Shown: positions 34,915-46,504 of the stretch, piece after piece
Layout: each line of letters opens with the position of its first letter
How positions within the stretch are numbered: the stretch's first letter is position 1
Origin: Oxytricha trifallax
Lineage: Eukaryota; Ciliophora; Spirotrichea; Sporadotrichida; Oxytrichidae
Direction of reading: 5' to 3'
DNA: 64,000 nucleotides
NCBI GenBank assembly: GCA_000711775.1
Contig: ARYC01000527.1
Span: forward strand, 91,361 to 155,360
Translations under genes and position numbers: made by a program
Notes under the pieces: model-generated
Told to the model about the DNA's origin: nothing
Database searches by the model: none
The model's input: the letters and a program-made list of their open reading frames with translations, nothing else

Positions 34915-37321
34915 ATGAACTAACTCACTCAAGACATCAAGAAGATTCCAAAGTCAGACCAAGTCGTCAAAGTCAATTCCAAGAAATTTGATGAGAAACT
35001 CCCTTCAGAAAATCTAGTTAAGGTTTGCCACTAACTTGCTTTGAGAAGCCAAGCTATCTGTGTGGTGGTTTCCTACCTAACTCAAGAGAAAAAGATGCTC
35101 ATTCAACTTGTTTGTCAACATTTCTATCAGAAAATTGTGCCTCTCACCATGTCAGTTTTCAGTCAACCTCGCTTCTATCAACCTATGTACTTTGAAGACA
35201 ATGACTTTCTTTACTTCCTCGATACATATGACTTGATTACTTAAGGACAGCAGCTAAACTCAAATTCCATAATATTACATACAATAATTAAGAGATTGGA
35301 GATGCAAACAACTAAGTAGGTTCAGATGATGCTGAAATAATTATCAAGAAAAAGGTCAAGTGGGTGAAAATTGGAGAAATTCAACCCACATACTATATCA
35401 ATATATTCTTAATTGTCTACCGATCCCTCTGCATTACTCCACAGAAGAGACTATTCCTAGTAGGCGGCTATCAAAAATTTGCTGATGTTCAGGGCGACTA
35501 TGATTTAAAATGTATCGATTTTATTATTTGCTTTGTATTTAATTTTACAAGGTACCAAGCACTGAGACAGTTGAGGTTAAAATTGATTTCGGAAGACACA
35601 AGAAACTCCCTAGAGCTGTTGTGAAATCTTCTATGATCAACCCCAGATACACCTATTAATTAATGACATCAATCCTAAACGGCAAGTACATCGCTGTTGC
35701 AGCAGGTGCTCTTGATGAAATTTATATTTATACACTTTATTTATGACAAGAAACACACTGACACTAGTGAGTACTACGACACTGACAAAGATATCTGGTA
35801 TCCATTGCCCAAGCTCAACTTCGAGAAATTTCAGGCATCTTTGGTTAACGTCGCGGACAAGTACTTATATTGTTTGGGAGGAGCTTCTTTCAATAAAACT
35901 GTAAAATTATAATACTATATTATAATGTAAAGTTTTATACATTTTAATGCAATAAAATCATATTTATAGTCAATTACTTTTGCTAAAACTTCTTCTATAA
36001 TTTAGGTAGAATACTAGAAAAGATTTTTTAATTTAAAAGAAATTATTTTTTTATTAAAAGCTTTAATTTTATAAAGTTTGAATTTTAAATTTTAAAATAT
36101 TTTACTAAAATTTTTCAATAAGACTTTCAATGTATTTTAATTTAATTTATTAACATTGTATAATACTTCTAGTAATTGATTTGTTATAATTATTTTTTTC
36201 AATAGTAATGTTTTCTACAAACTAATCTTAGACTTAATTTATTCCAAGAATAAAGGAATATTTTAGTATTTTAATAAAAACTAAGTTTAGTTTAATCAAA
36301 TTAGGATTTCTTGATCGAAGATGAGTTTTTCAATTACATTCATTGTAAACATAAATGTCTTTTCTTTAATTGGGTATCTCTAAGATTTATTGAAATACAT
36401 ATAAAACAATTATGAGAGTGGGTTTTGGAGTTTTATTGATCCAAGCTACTAACTAAGTAACAAGGACTATTGAAAGACTCATAATAATTACTTTAAATTT
36501 AATTTTTAAAATTAAATATGTTTAGTTGTAACTTCTCAAAGTGGAAGAAACATATGATTATCTCACTTAAAATTTGAAAATAATTCATTCAAGAATTGTT
36601 GTTAATTTTTGCATGACTACTTTAACGATTAAACTGTGGAAAGATCATAGAGTCTGATTTGGAGTGGGAAGAAGGAAAGCTAACATTCGCAGCTAATGAT
36701 TCAGACGTGAACTCAAGAAAGTTCTTAGACTACCCAGGCTTAGTGAAGGGATCTTTCGAAGATTAAACATTTCAATTGACTACGATAAACATAAATAATA
36801 TGACCAATTTATTTTTCAGGAACTCTTGTTTGTATGATGAACGCATCTACGTGCTCGAAGGATTGAAGCAAGACTTCAGAGAAATCTTTTATCTTGATTT
36901 GTTCAAGAAATAATAACTTTGGTTAAATTGAAAAATATTAGCTCAAGTATATTCGATGACAACTACTGCATATTTGATTAGGGAAAGAGAATCATGTCAA
37001 TTGGAAAGAACAACATTTAAATTATTTAGATATCAAATAAGTTAAAAATTGATTTATATGCCAACTTATAAAAACCTTATCTGATCAATTTTAAATATTA
37101 TGGAAAAGTGATTTATTATGTCGTATTTTAATAAGCCAAATATCTTTATTATACATTACTTTGATCAGATTATTTATTTACTAATAGAATTATAAAACGA
37201 TATATTAATATTATATGTTTTATACATCCACGAGATTGAACTTAGTGAATTGCCTCGAGTTGTGAACTATCCAGATGGATACAAGAAAGTCCAAGACGAC
37301 AGTATTCAAGTAAGAGATTGA
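34915..37321 (+). CDS. Kelch-repeat protein with many very short IESs
   Basis: ATG 34915, last TGA 37319-37321. The N-terminal ~90 residues resemble an F-box/helical recruiting segment (SYLTQEKKMLIQLVCQHFYQKIVP). Kelch blades follow: LFLVGGYQKFADVQGDYDLKVPSTETVEV; DTDKDIWYPLPKLNF; LYCLGGASFNKTVERSDLEW; LYDERIYVLEGLKQDF; IFDDNYCIFDQGKRIMSIGK. IESs of 23, 27, 41, 19 and 735 bp have clean pointers and an 8-bp one is tentative. Two junctions near 36920-36940 and 37140-37220 are unresolved. Likely a substrate- or actin-binding beta-propeller; partner unknown. Confidence 0.75.
35267..35289 (+). other. IES, 23 bp, pointer AATT
   Basis: AATT at 35263-35266 and 35286-35289. The join LNSNQEIGDANNQVGSDD is in frame. 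Confidence 0.7.
35394..35420 (+). other. IES, 27 bp, pointer TAC (length a multiple of 3)
   Basis: TAC at 35391-35393 and 35418-35420. Removal deletes a hydrophobic insert and gives IQPTYRSLCITPQKRLFLVG. Retention would also stay in frame, so the call rests on the kelch pattern. Confidence 0.6.
35510..35550 (+). other. IES, 41 bp, pointer AA
   Basis: AA at 35508-35509 and 35549-35550. The join GDYDLKVPSTETVEV is in frame. A GT...AG intron at the same place would leave the wrong frame. Confidence 0.65.
35726..35744 (+). other. IES, 19 bp, pointer ATTTAT
   Basis: ATTTAT at 35720-35725 and 35739-35744. The join AGALDEIYDKKHTDTSEYYD is in frame. Confidence 0.75.
35903..36637 (+). other. IES, 735 bp, pointer AAACTGT
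   Basis: 7-bp repeat at 35896-35902 and 36631-36637. The join GGASFNKTVER is a good kelch blade. Short open stretches inside (GFWSFIDPSYQLSNKDY at 36418-36475) resemble coding sequence, so a further small MDS could hide here. Confidence 0.65.
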
Positions 37322-38156
37322 GATTGAGTGAGTGAGACTTTGATTTATATATGCTTTGTGAGAGATTATTTATTCAGATGCCATTTTATGATTGAACTTT
37401 GATTATATTTCAGATCTACTTCAAGCTTTTTATTTTTTATCAAGAGAAACTTTAATTTGTTACTTTCTTCTTATTAATCTATAATTAAAATTATTGAATT
37501 TATTGGGACATTATTTGTACTTAAAAATAATTTTAATTTTAATTACTGCTAATAAAATCTTTTAATTCTTTATAAAATGATTGTTGCAACAATCATTTTA
37601 TGAAGATATTTCTCACTATTTGTATCAAATTTTTCATAGTAACAGTAAAAAATAAATTTCCTTTCTTTGTAGTTTATATATCGACCAATTTTACATCCAA
37701 TAAATTATAAACTACCATATACTAGTTAAAATACGACTAAATTTGCCCTCTTTATAACATAATTAATTGTTTCTGGGGTCATCGGGTTATTGGTGTAAAT
37801 AAAATGGATTCAAGTCATAAGAATTTTAAATATAAGGCTTTAATAATTTCAAATTGGCATATTTTAATATTATTATACTGTATATTGTGCGGAAAATGTT
37901 TATTGCTCAACTATTCATGCCATTTTACATAGTTGCATCGAAGTGTGGCTCATTATTTTATTTTTAACTATTAATTTATTGCAGTTTTTGTTAAATTTTA
38001 CAGTTTTTATGATCGTGCTTGTTCGGAGTATCGTTAAGTTTATATCTTTTAATTTAGTATTAAAATTAAAACTCACATCACAATAAGCTAACGTTTATTC
38101 TTATTTTCACAAATTTTACTTGCAAAAATATACTTGCAAAAATAAAAGAAAATTAT
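37322..38156. other. Intergenic, AT-rich, with a perfect 28-bp palindrome
   Basis: Convergent region between the kelch gene (+) and the 242-aa gene (-). A short palindrome (AAAATGATTGTTGCAACAATC...) lies at about 37575-37602; otherwise nothing. Confidence 0.5.
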
Positions 38157-39013
38157 TCAAAGTTCCTTGTCCAAGTAATCTTCAAAAGTATCTATATTAT
38201 TAGCCCATTTCTAATCCTGCTATTAATGAAATTGAAACTTTTAGTTGCTGGTTGTCTGTCTCAAGTCATGCGGGTCATTTGTATAGTGAGACTTACTACT
38301 TGAACTTTATATCGACATTGTTCTGTCTCGCTTTTGCTAGTCAGTAAAACCTGCTCCACTTATTTATTAAGTTGCCTGGCCAATCTGGAAATTCTACAGG
38401 GACCCCATAGCAGGGCTTTAATTTGCGATTAGCTTTTCTTAGGTAGCTGCTCCTAATTAATCGGATTGAATCGAAATTTGCTTGGTGAGGATATCTAGAT
38501 AGATATTTATAATCATAGCAAATTATATAGGGAATGAAATTTTTCTCTGTAAATTTCAGGCATTTAATTTCTTGAAAAATTTATCTTGATTCAATGTGTT
38601 TAAACTCTATTAATCTTGATTGATCTGTGCATTTTTGCTTTCCTCATTAAAGTTCGCATTAGAAGTAGAGTGTTCTATAAATATTCCGACGTGATCAGCA
38701 GCTCCTCCCCCTTAATCACTCCTCATCTCCCTATCATAAGACTTAACATCTTGCATCTATCCATTAAATGATACATTTATGGCTAAGCCATCTTCTTCAA
38801 TCGATCGATCAAATTCCCTGCGTCTACTACAAAACGTATTATTAAACCTATGAATTAAACTTACGATTCTGAGTTGGGTGCAAATGTCAAGTTATCTCCA
38901 TTTTGATTTTGATATTACTCAAATATGTTTGCAGCGGATTTTTCCTTTTTAAATTTTTCAGTAATGGAGTCTCGCAATAACCTATGCTGCATTGATTCAT
39001 AACTGCTATTCAT
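38157..39013 (-). CDS. Unrecognised hydrophilic protein, 242 aa after processing
   Basis: ATG 39013, TGA 38159-38157. A 38-nt GT...AG intron (38827-38864) and a 90-bp IES (38497-38586) leave exactly 243 codons. The protein is polar, low in hydrophobics and rich in Gln/Asn/Ser/Asp (MNSSYESMQHRLLRDSITEK; RREFDRSIEEDG; DTFEDYLDKEL at the end). It is probably largely disordered. No family recognised. It lies about 1 kb downstream of the coiled-coil gene on the same strand. Confidence 0.75.
38497..38586 (-). other. IES, 90 bp, pointer AGATA
   Basis: TATCT on the plus strand at 38492-38496 and 38582-38586. The join LNTLNQDILTKQISIQ is in frame and removes a TGA. Confidence 0.8.
38827..38864 (-). 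other. Intron, 38 nt
   Basis: Minus strand GTAAGT...TTTTGTAG. The splice joins PNSES to RRREFDRSIEE in frame. Confidence 0.65.
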
Positions 39014-40014
39014 TATGTAAGTTGCTCGATTATATAAATAAAATATAAGAACTTTAAAATTCATTTTTGTACTTCTTTTAAACATAATAGCAAATTATTT
39101 GAATAAACGATGTTAGGTATCATATTTTAGGGCTCTAGTCAAGGACATATTAGAGTCATTTCTTATTATTCTAAAAGGTACCTCATCTATAGTAAGTCAA
39201 TATTTTATTAATAATTTAGTTATATTTTTAATAATGAAAGATAATGCTTTTTCTTTTCATTTCTTAAGTGAAATCTATATCAAACTTACTTCTATTGATT
39301 TTATTTGTTAATTTAATTCCATAAATTATTATAATCATATCAATTTAAAGGTACATACTTATTTAAAATTATATAATTTAATTAATTTATAAACCTTCTA
39401 TCCTTGAATATATTGTGCTGCTTTTTATTGTTCTTGACCCAGACCATGCCTTGCTATGGCTAATTATGCTTGTCTCTCACGTCACTCTCTATAAAATCAC
39501 AACAATTTCCCATTTTCTGATTAATTAATTATATTCTTTGCAAAAGTTATAGAAGTTTTAGTTTGATAGCTATTATTTTTAATAATAAAACTAACTATAC
39601 TACAGTTTACTTATATTTAACGAGTTAATAAGATTAAATGTTATTACTCATCATATTAATAATATTATTATTGCTAAATTTGTACAAATTTAATTAAAAT
39701 ATAAGATATTTCCCCAAATTTTTATTTTTATCTTTTCAATAACAAACAAATCATCTGACTGACTTATTAGTTTATATTCACTTCATAAACGACAAATTAT
39801 AATTAGTTATAGCATGCTTTACAAGCTCATAATTATAATTTCTGGGTATAAGCATTATTCTGATTGGGCTGTAAAAGTCTCGCTGTGTCTTTTACAGCGT
39901 GTTCTTATGTCGTGTTCAAGCCTAAAGTTTAATACTGTTGATATGATTTCTTCCTCGATGCCAGACCTGAATTTAACTCAAGTGTCATATTTATAAATTT
40001 AAAAACTTTTTAAC
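39014..40014. other. Intergenic, AT-rich
   Basis: No supported gene; holds the promoter of the 242-aa gene and the 3' flank of the coiled-coil gene. Confidence 0.5.
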
Positions 40015-43000
40015 TCATCTATACATATTTATCATATTACCATTATTGAATAAGCTGGATTTGTTGTTCAAAAGTGTTGGATCTAAACTGCTCATATTGA
40101 AGAGACTTAGCTGAGCAGACTCATAATTTTTACTGTTTGGGTTATACACATTTTTTCTTATGGCTACTGTTTTCTTTCTTGTTGTGAGATTCTAGCCTAT
40201 TACTGAATTTCTACTCAAATTTAGGAAACTTTTAGATGAATCGTCTCTTAAATTTTAGATTGAACCAATATTGTGAATCATCTGCAATCAGAAATTATAT
40301 TTTGTAAAATAGACAGTTAAATTTTGTCAGTCCAATTTTTAAATAGGTCAATTGATTAATAAAAGAAAAATTACTTTACAATCTGGCATCTATGTTTGAG
40401 TTGTTGTTCCTTAATCGAGAGCTTTGTTAAACTGTAGACATGCTAGAATTTCCAATTAAATTGCTTTCAATGTGAGTCCTAAGAGTTGACTTGGACCTGT
40501 TTGCATGTGTATTTAGTTGCTACGAGAAATCATTGTTACTTCCATTATTAACTTTCTTGATAAACTTTAAATACTTTAAACATCTTTAAATTAAATTAAT
40601 CACAATAAAAGTATTTTATCAATCCTAGGTAATTAAATTCCGACATTAATTCCAGATATGGTTCGATTGTTATTATCAATCACTTGATCTATGGTAGAAT
40701 CCAAATTAAAATCCAAATATCCACTGGTATTTATGTTGTTTTAAGTATCTTCCAGTTCGATTGACTTATCAAGGCTTTGGAAGTTTTTATTAAATTATTA
40801 AGAGTTGTTTCGACTATCATACTTTCCTTGTTCGTCTAGGTTTTTAGGCTCTGTTATGAAATAATGGTAGTTACTATCGTTCTAGTTCTTTACTGATTGC
40901 ATGCTTGCATGTTTATCAAATATATAATAACAAACATGATCAACTAAAATCCAGGTTATAAAAAGGTCAAATTAAAGTCCAGATTTATTTGAAATATAAA
41001 GTTGCGTGTTTATTTCTTGGAGATAGTCTATTTAGATCTCTAAGAGTTTTTTCTTTTAATGGATTTCCATCACTTCTCCTTTCAGCCTCTTATTGAAATA
41101 TGCTTCGGTAAACGTAGAGCAAGGTTTACTCATTGGTTACAAATAGCTCAATCAATCGATACTTATCTGACTGAGTGAAGTCAGAATATTTAATCTTATT
41201 CTTTGCGAAGCTGACCAACTTCACTATAGCTTCCTCGAAACGTTTGGCATCTTCATCCAGAGGATCTTCAAGCTTTTAGTCCATGTACATCGGTTTGGAT
41301 TTGTTGTTTAACAAGGCTTCGGTTTTAATCCTTCGTTTTAGGATCTCATAAAAATGAACTTACTATAAAATAAACTAAAATCAATCTACTTCTTGACTTC
41401 TTCAATGGAATTCTAAAAGATCTTCTCTAGTTCATTTCTCTCAATAAACATTGTAACTTTGCTTGAGTTAAACCCTTGTCTTGACAACTTAATTTTCTTC
41501 TCAAAAGCTGCTCTTTATTTTTGAAGTTGCTAGGTGTAGAAAGATTCTACTACAGTTACATAATTTAATATTTCTAGCTTTTGTCTAGGTTAATCTGAGG
41601 TTGTTTCGAAAAGGTCATTAAGAAATTCATCGAACTTTTTATTCTGGGTCAATGGACAGAAATAATTTATATATCAAACACTTAAATTAGTAATTCTTAC
41701 TTTTTATACTAAAAATATAATAATTTCTCTTATAATATCAGAGAAAAAAACATCTCCTGAATATTAGATTTAATATATAGTAAGTATATGAAATAATTGT
41801 CATTCTGTAAAATTGATAGATTCTTACTGGCAGATCGATTTAAAGTTAAACTTTTATTTCTCCTTGCAGTTGTAATCCCACCAGTCAATTCTTCATTATC
41901 GTAAGTTTCATTTCTTAGATTAAGTAATTTGAGATCAGTGCATTATTTCTCTGATTCTTCTAGTTTTTACTTGGTCTCCTCAAGGTCTTTCTCTAACTAT
42001 TCTATTCGTTTTTGCATTGTCATATTTTTCTGCTTTTCATCCCTGGCATTCACATAGTCTAATTAAAATTGTAGGATGTTATCAATAATTTCATAAAGTT
42101 ATATGCAAAAATTTAATTCTTATTAATAAATAAAATAATAAACATATAGGAATCTTCTATCTTCTTAGATTAGCTCAACTTTATTTTTTAGTTTACTGAC
42201 TTCATCACTTCTTGTGTTCATGATTTAATCGCAATTTTAGGCTTCATTTCGTAATTTATTTATGATAAGCTCTAATTCTACTATTTTCTCGTCTTTCAAG
42301 GAACTATGTAATATAAAAGACCAATGATTTAAGTATTTATATAGTTATTATATAATATCAAAATACTATTGCTATTCTTTTCATTGAGTTTGTCAATGAT
42401 TGCCCGTAATTCTTTTGTTTTCTTTGTAACAAACATCCAGTATCCTTGTAGATAGTCATACTCATTTTTATTAACTACTCTTTGCAATTTGTAGTCCAAA
42501 TCTACCAATTATTTAACTTAGATATTGCTATTTCATAATATAATTAATTAGTATATTAATCTTGTATAGTAGAAGTTAGTTCATTCTTCATTTTATCCAA
42601 TCTCTCTTGATTCTACTATATACTCGCATTCAATCTGGCCTCCTCTTCTTTAGCTCTTACTTCAGGGTCAAGAATCATAGAGAGTGATTCTTTTAGCTGG
42701 CGTTTGATGTTTGGCAAAGGCAGTTTCTGACTTTGTAATTGTTATAAATTTTCAGGTGGAGCAAGAGATTTTTAGATTTATTGTAGGTTTGCAGTTTACT
42801 AGGATTTCATGGGCAGAGAAGAGAGAGAATCGATGTCATCCAAGGGGCTTGATATTTGGATCTAAGGCCGGTTATTATGAAAAATAAATGATATTTATAA
42901 TAACCTGAGATGAAAATGAGAAATATTATAATAATACAATTAAGTAATACTAGTGGGAGATATTCCAGATTCTGTTTAAAGTGTGAGATTTTTATTGAGA

Positions 43001-43059
43001 ACTGTTTTGGATTATTGAACTGTTTTACTGCTTTACAAAGCATCAGTATTTTACTTCAT
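40015..43059 (-). CDS. Coiled-coil protein, 820 aa after removal of eight IESs
   Basis: ATG 43059, TGA 40017-40015. Deleting eight IESs (59, 62, 45, 161, 17, 97, 47 and 94 bp) leaves exactly 821 codons. The N-terminal ~130 residues are polar (DDIDSLSSLPMKSQQ). A long coiled coil follows (DPEVRAKEEEARLNASIQQN; KTKELRAIIDKLNEKN; KIVELELIINKLRNEAQ; RIEQLEKDLEETKQKLEESE). A second helical block is KKFDEFLNDLFETTSDQ... with EDPLDEDAKRFEEAIVKLV. The last ~250 residues are Asn/Ser-rich and disordered. The composition suits a cytoskeletal or ciliary scaffold, but no family is recognised. Confidence 0.8.
40290..40383 (-). other. IES, 94 bp, pointer GATTG
   Basis: CAATC on plus at 40285-40289 and 40379-40383. 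The join NSNIDARLQMIHNIGSIQ is in frame, whereas a GTAAAG...GCAG intron here would be out of frame. Confidence 0.82.
40593..40639 (-). other. IES, 47 bp, pointer AATTTAA
   Basis: TTAAATT on plus at 40586-40592 and 40633-40639. The join ISGINVGIQRCLKYLKF is in frame. The pointer is AT-only, so edges are less certain. Confidence 0.6.
40917..41013 (-). other. IES, 97 bp, pointer ATAAACA
   Basis: TGTTTAT on plus at 40910-40916 and 41007-41013. The join RLSPRNKHASMQSVKN is in frame. Confidence 0.8.
41354..41370 (-). other. IES, 17 bp, pointer TTTTAT
   Basis: ATAAAA on plus at 41348-41353 and 41365-41370. The join KQIDFSLFYEILKRRIKTE is in frame. Confidence 0.65.
41647..41807 (-). other. IES, 161 bp, pointer CAGAAT
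   Basis: ATTCTG on plus at 41641-41646 and 41802-41807. The join SASKNLSILQNKKFDEFL is in frame. Confidence 0.8.
42104..42148 (-). other. IES, 45 bp, pointer TATA
   Basis: TATA at 42100-42103 and 42145-42148. The join EDRRFLQLYEIIDNIL is in frame. Confidence 0.72.
42308..42369 (-). other. IES, 62 bp, pointer ATAGT
   Basis: ACTAT on plus at 42303-42307 and 42365-42369. The join NEKNSNSSLKDEKIVEL is in frame. Confidence 0.8.
42504..42562 (-). other. IES, 59 bp, pointer AGAT
   Basis: ATCT on plus at 42500-42503 and 42559-42562. The join LTSTIQDLDYKLQRVV is in frame. Confidence 0.8.
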
Positions 43060-43188
43060 TATATCAATGTTATAATTATTATATTTTTAGTTATTAAAAA
43101 TTATAAAAAAAAGGATCTAAGATGTAATTAAAATGATCAGTAATTAGAAATTGAATTAAACTAAAAATTCTAAGCTAAATAATAATCG

Positions 43189-45250
43189 TCATTGGAATTT
43201 CTTCTTCATGGTCTTAATAAATCTTTCTTCGTACACTTTTGGTCTGACTGCTGTGAACTCTCTTGAGTTATTATCATTAATTAACTCCTCAAGCTTTCTC
43301 TTCATAGGGTAGGTCTATAAAAATAATGATTAATGGTTAGGACATTCAAAACCCCAAAACCCCTTAATGAGTTTTATATGTGTTTTGATTGATGAACGTA
43401 ATGTTGGGGATTAGGGTTTCTTTTTGATTTATTTCATATTTGTAATTAGATTCAATGTAATTTTTTATTTTCATAGTTGGCATTTTTATTCTTTTATTAT
43501 CATCATTACAACTACCTAGATGGTATGTAGAAATTATTCCACTAGTTAAATTTAAATGATAAGTCCTTTATTGTTTGCTTTGCCTATGTTATTAAAATAG
43601 CTAAATTTTATGGAAATATCATATAATATTTCCTAGGGACTCCATTTTTTTAATGTTTTGGTATAAATTAAGAAAAAATAATATTAGTACTGGTACCAAA
43701 TAAGTATTGAACTATTTTGGAGCTTTTCCATTAAAACCTCATTAGTTTAACTAGGTACTAATTAAGTTTTGGTACTAATAAAATGGTACCAATTAAAATT
43801 AAACGAATTTAGTACCAGTACTATTTAAATTTAAACAAATTTAGTACTAATTTAATGGAATTTAATAGGTTAAATTAGATATCAATCTCTGAAACTTGTA
43901 ACATCCTTTGCAAACTTTTTCCACGTATCTTTACCAGTTTGACCTCCTATAATATGACCATATTTAAAAGGTGCCTTAAAATTTTAGTGGCATTAGAAAT
44001 ACAAAATTTTAAGATTGATATACATTTATAAAAATTCTCAAACTAAATCCTGACCAAATTAATTCTACCAAACACCTTAAAATGACTCATTTTATGCAGA
44101 TTTTTTATTTTAGAACTACTTAAGTTGCCAAAATATTTTGTATTGAACAAAATTATATTAACAAATAACGCCAGCAATAAGAATCTAAAGTAATAAATTG
44201 GATTTGAAAATGATTTATGATAAAGTTTTGAAAATTATTTGTGCATAAATGATAAATAATTTTAATGATGTACTCATCTAATTTCATAAGAAAGAAATGT
44301 AAGTCAAAAATATTATTTCATTATAAAAATGATTTAATATGTATGAAGATATGAGAAAAGAGAAGTTGACTATTAAAAAAATTTTTATAAAATACTTTCA
44401 TAATTTCATAACTAGAGTAAAAAAGATGCTTCCAAACAAAAATAAATCCTAATCCCCAACATTTCCCTCTTCAATCAAAACATACATAAAACTCATTAAG
44501 GGGTTTTGGGATTTTGATTCTAGTTGCCAGTAAAGCTTATCAAACTTTTCCTCAAACTCTCCTAAACAGTACCAGTATCTGGTCTAAGGTTAGAGATAGA
44601 ATTGCTTGATAAGATCTTTGATAATTCCGTAAGATGTAGTCTTCTTATAGTATGCTGCTACATTTTCTACCTTCTTCAACTAGGTAATCCATTCAGTCGT
44701 ATTCAATAGTCATGAGTAGATATACAATCATTGAGACTAAGGCTTATACATCGATTATTCTATCACCAGCTTTGATGACTCCTGAAGTCGGATAAAACAT
44801 TGAACACCCATCATACTTATTCTAATTTTTAGATGAGAGTACTCTTAAATTCTAAAAAAATTACTTAATCATATGCATTGAATAGGGTAATCGTTGAGGA
44901 TTATGTTATTGAAGCTTAATCGGTGGTGTACGAATTTAATTGTGTGCAGTTCTCTTAAACCATAATAATTTACATCATAACTAGTCGATCCGAATAAGCA
45001 CTGCGATTAGTCATCATATAATTGTCTTAACTGAATTGAGGGATTATTTACTGGAGTAATATAAGATCGCTGTCTTCAAGATGATCTCCAACTAAGTGAT
45101 TCCATGAAGTTAGAGCTTGAAGGCTGTCTTAGTTATATCATACTCTTGCAGCTACTCTGATTTTAGCTCCTCTACAAGGAAATCTCTCAGACCTTTCGTT
45201 TAATCTTTAAGCTAGGTAGTTTAAAGGTCCTTCAATATTAAACATATTTG
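43189..45250 (-). pseudogene. CK1-like pseudokinase gene, copy 1, carrying a TBE-like element
   Basis: Minus-strand blocks: KGLRDFLVEELKSEQLQEYD (45150-45230); LRELHTIKFVHHRLSFNNII (44890-44960), where a kinase HRD...N loop would be; CSMFYPTSGVIKAGDRIIDV (44750-44820); then TRYWYCLGEFEEKFDKLYWQLE, and after the element YPMKRKLEELINDNNSREFT...KKKFQ with TGA 43191-43189. The loop has HHR instead of HRD, so catalysis is unlikely. Compared with copy 2 it lacks two bases near 44700, which makes a TGA, so this copy looks broken even after excision of the element. No N-terminal kinase lobe was identified. Confidence 0.55.
43347..44519. mobile_element. Non-autonomous TBE-like element, 1170 bp, target duplication ATT
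   Basis: Begins CAAAACCCCAAAACCCC and ends with the inverted form (GGGGTTTTGGGATTTTG); inverted similarity continues inward for about 90 bp (TTAATGAG, then AGGGTTT). ATT flanks both sides (43344-43346, 44517-44519), fitting the ANT target of TBE elements. No transposase inside; the interior has many GTAC(C/T)AATTAA-like motifs. Deleting the element with one ATT joins YWQLE to CPNHQSLFLQTYPMKRK in the kinase frame, so it behaves as an IES. Confidence 0.85.
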
Positions 45251-45957
45251 CTATATGAGATTATTATATTGGTCCCTTAAAAGATGAAACACAAAATGCA
45301 CAAAATCTAAACTATAGAATAAAAATCTCAGCAACAATTGCAATTATTCAAATCTAATAGGTTTTTAAGTTATTTTATTTAAAATAAATCTAGCATAGAG
45401 ATTTAAAAGCAACAAACAAACCTTTCCTTAATGATTTAAACTCATTATTTTTACAATCTGAACATTGTATTATTATTGTAATCTTACTATATTATTTTGA
45501 CTTCATATTGAGAATTTTATGATTAATTTTAGAGAGAGACTTTGTAATTGCGATTTTAGTTATGATTTAAGATTTATAGTTTTTAGCTTAAGAGAATTTA
45601 CTTAGAGAAAACTTTAAGAATAAAAAGGATTTCTCAAACAAAATTATGGATGTAAACGCAACTTAAGATAAAAATTGAAGATAATCTTCAAATTTATTGA
45701 ATCAATAATAGATACTGTGATATGGACCAAACCAAACCATTTAATTTAAAGGATTTTAAAGTTTTTGATAAATTTAAATAATTAAAAATGTTTCTTATTA
45801 TATATTAATCACTTTGAAAAGTGTTTGTATTTTAGAACGATATCAACTCTTGTTTAGAATTTGTCATTAATTATTTTACTATTACTACTTATTTTCCCTT
45901 AAATAATACTTATGGGGTTTTATATAATTTTGGAATACCATAAACGAATTATATTTC

Positions 45958-46260
45958 TCAAACATCATATATTACTGAAACCTAGGCATCTGGCTTTACA
46001 TCTTGGTAATATTTTTAATAATTAAAATATATACTAGGAGATATTAAAATATAAATAAGTTTAATAAAACCAAATATGGTGGGGTAGTTAAAAGCAACTG
46101 AATATTTTTTAATTTTTAATAAATGATAGCAAAAGTAATTATCTAAGAAAAGGATCATTCCTAAGCATATGTAGAAAATAAATTGACCTAAGATAAATAT
46201 TATATGAGATATCGATATCATATAAAAATATTGTTATTTTTTGTATTATATAACTTTCAT
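45958..46260 (-). CDS. Possible small membrane protein (100 aa), intact in one duplicate only
   Basis: ATG 46260, TGA 45960-45958. It has two or three hydrophobic stretches (ISHIIFILGQFIFYICLGMI; IFGFIKLIYILIS). The matching sequence at about 58315-58615 has a two-base length difference and an in-frame TGA, so the frame is not conserved. It may be non-coding. Confidence 0.25.
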
Positions 46261-46504
46261 TTAAATTGTTTTTATACTAATATTAAAAATAAATATTTAA
46301 AAAATGCAATTTACAATTTAATTATTATGAATTTGTGTGGTCTTAAATTATATTCTTAATAATTATAAAATTTATTACTTTTTAAACTGTAGGAATCCAT
46401 GAAAAAACTAGCAGCATTTGAATATTTGAGTTAAGCAAATCATTTTAATTTATATATAAGTTTTACTTAAAATATAATATTAATAATAATTTCAATTAAC
46501 TAGA

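Noticed and set aside
39814..39996. ORF MLYKLIIIISGYKHYSDWAV...
   Set aside because: Short, isolated, no counterpart elsewhere; likely chance.
40284..40380. A GTAAAG...TTGCAG intron in the coiled-coil gene
   Set aside because: Splicing there leaves the wrong frame, whereas IES removal at GATTG keeps it.
42807..43131. ORFs on both strands read with the standard code (e.g. MLCKAVKQFNN..., MKMRNIIIIQLS...)
   Set aside because: Shadows of the coiled-coil gene's first segment, which is read in another frame with TAA/TAG as Gln.
43347..43380. C4A4 repeats as chromosome telomeres
   Set aside because: Only two repeat units, present at both inverted ends of 1.2-kb elements and beside transposase; they are TBE-type termini, not telomeres.
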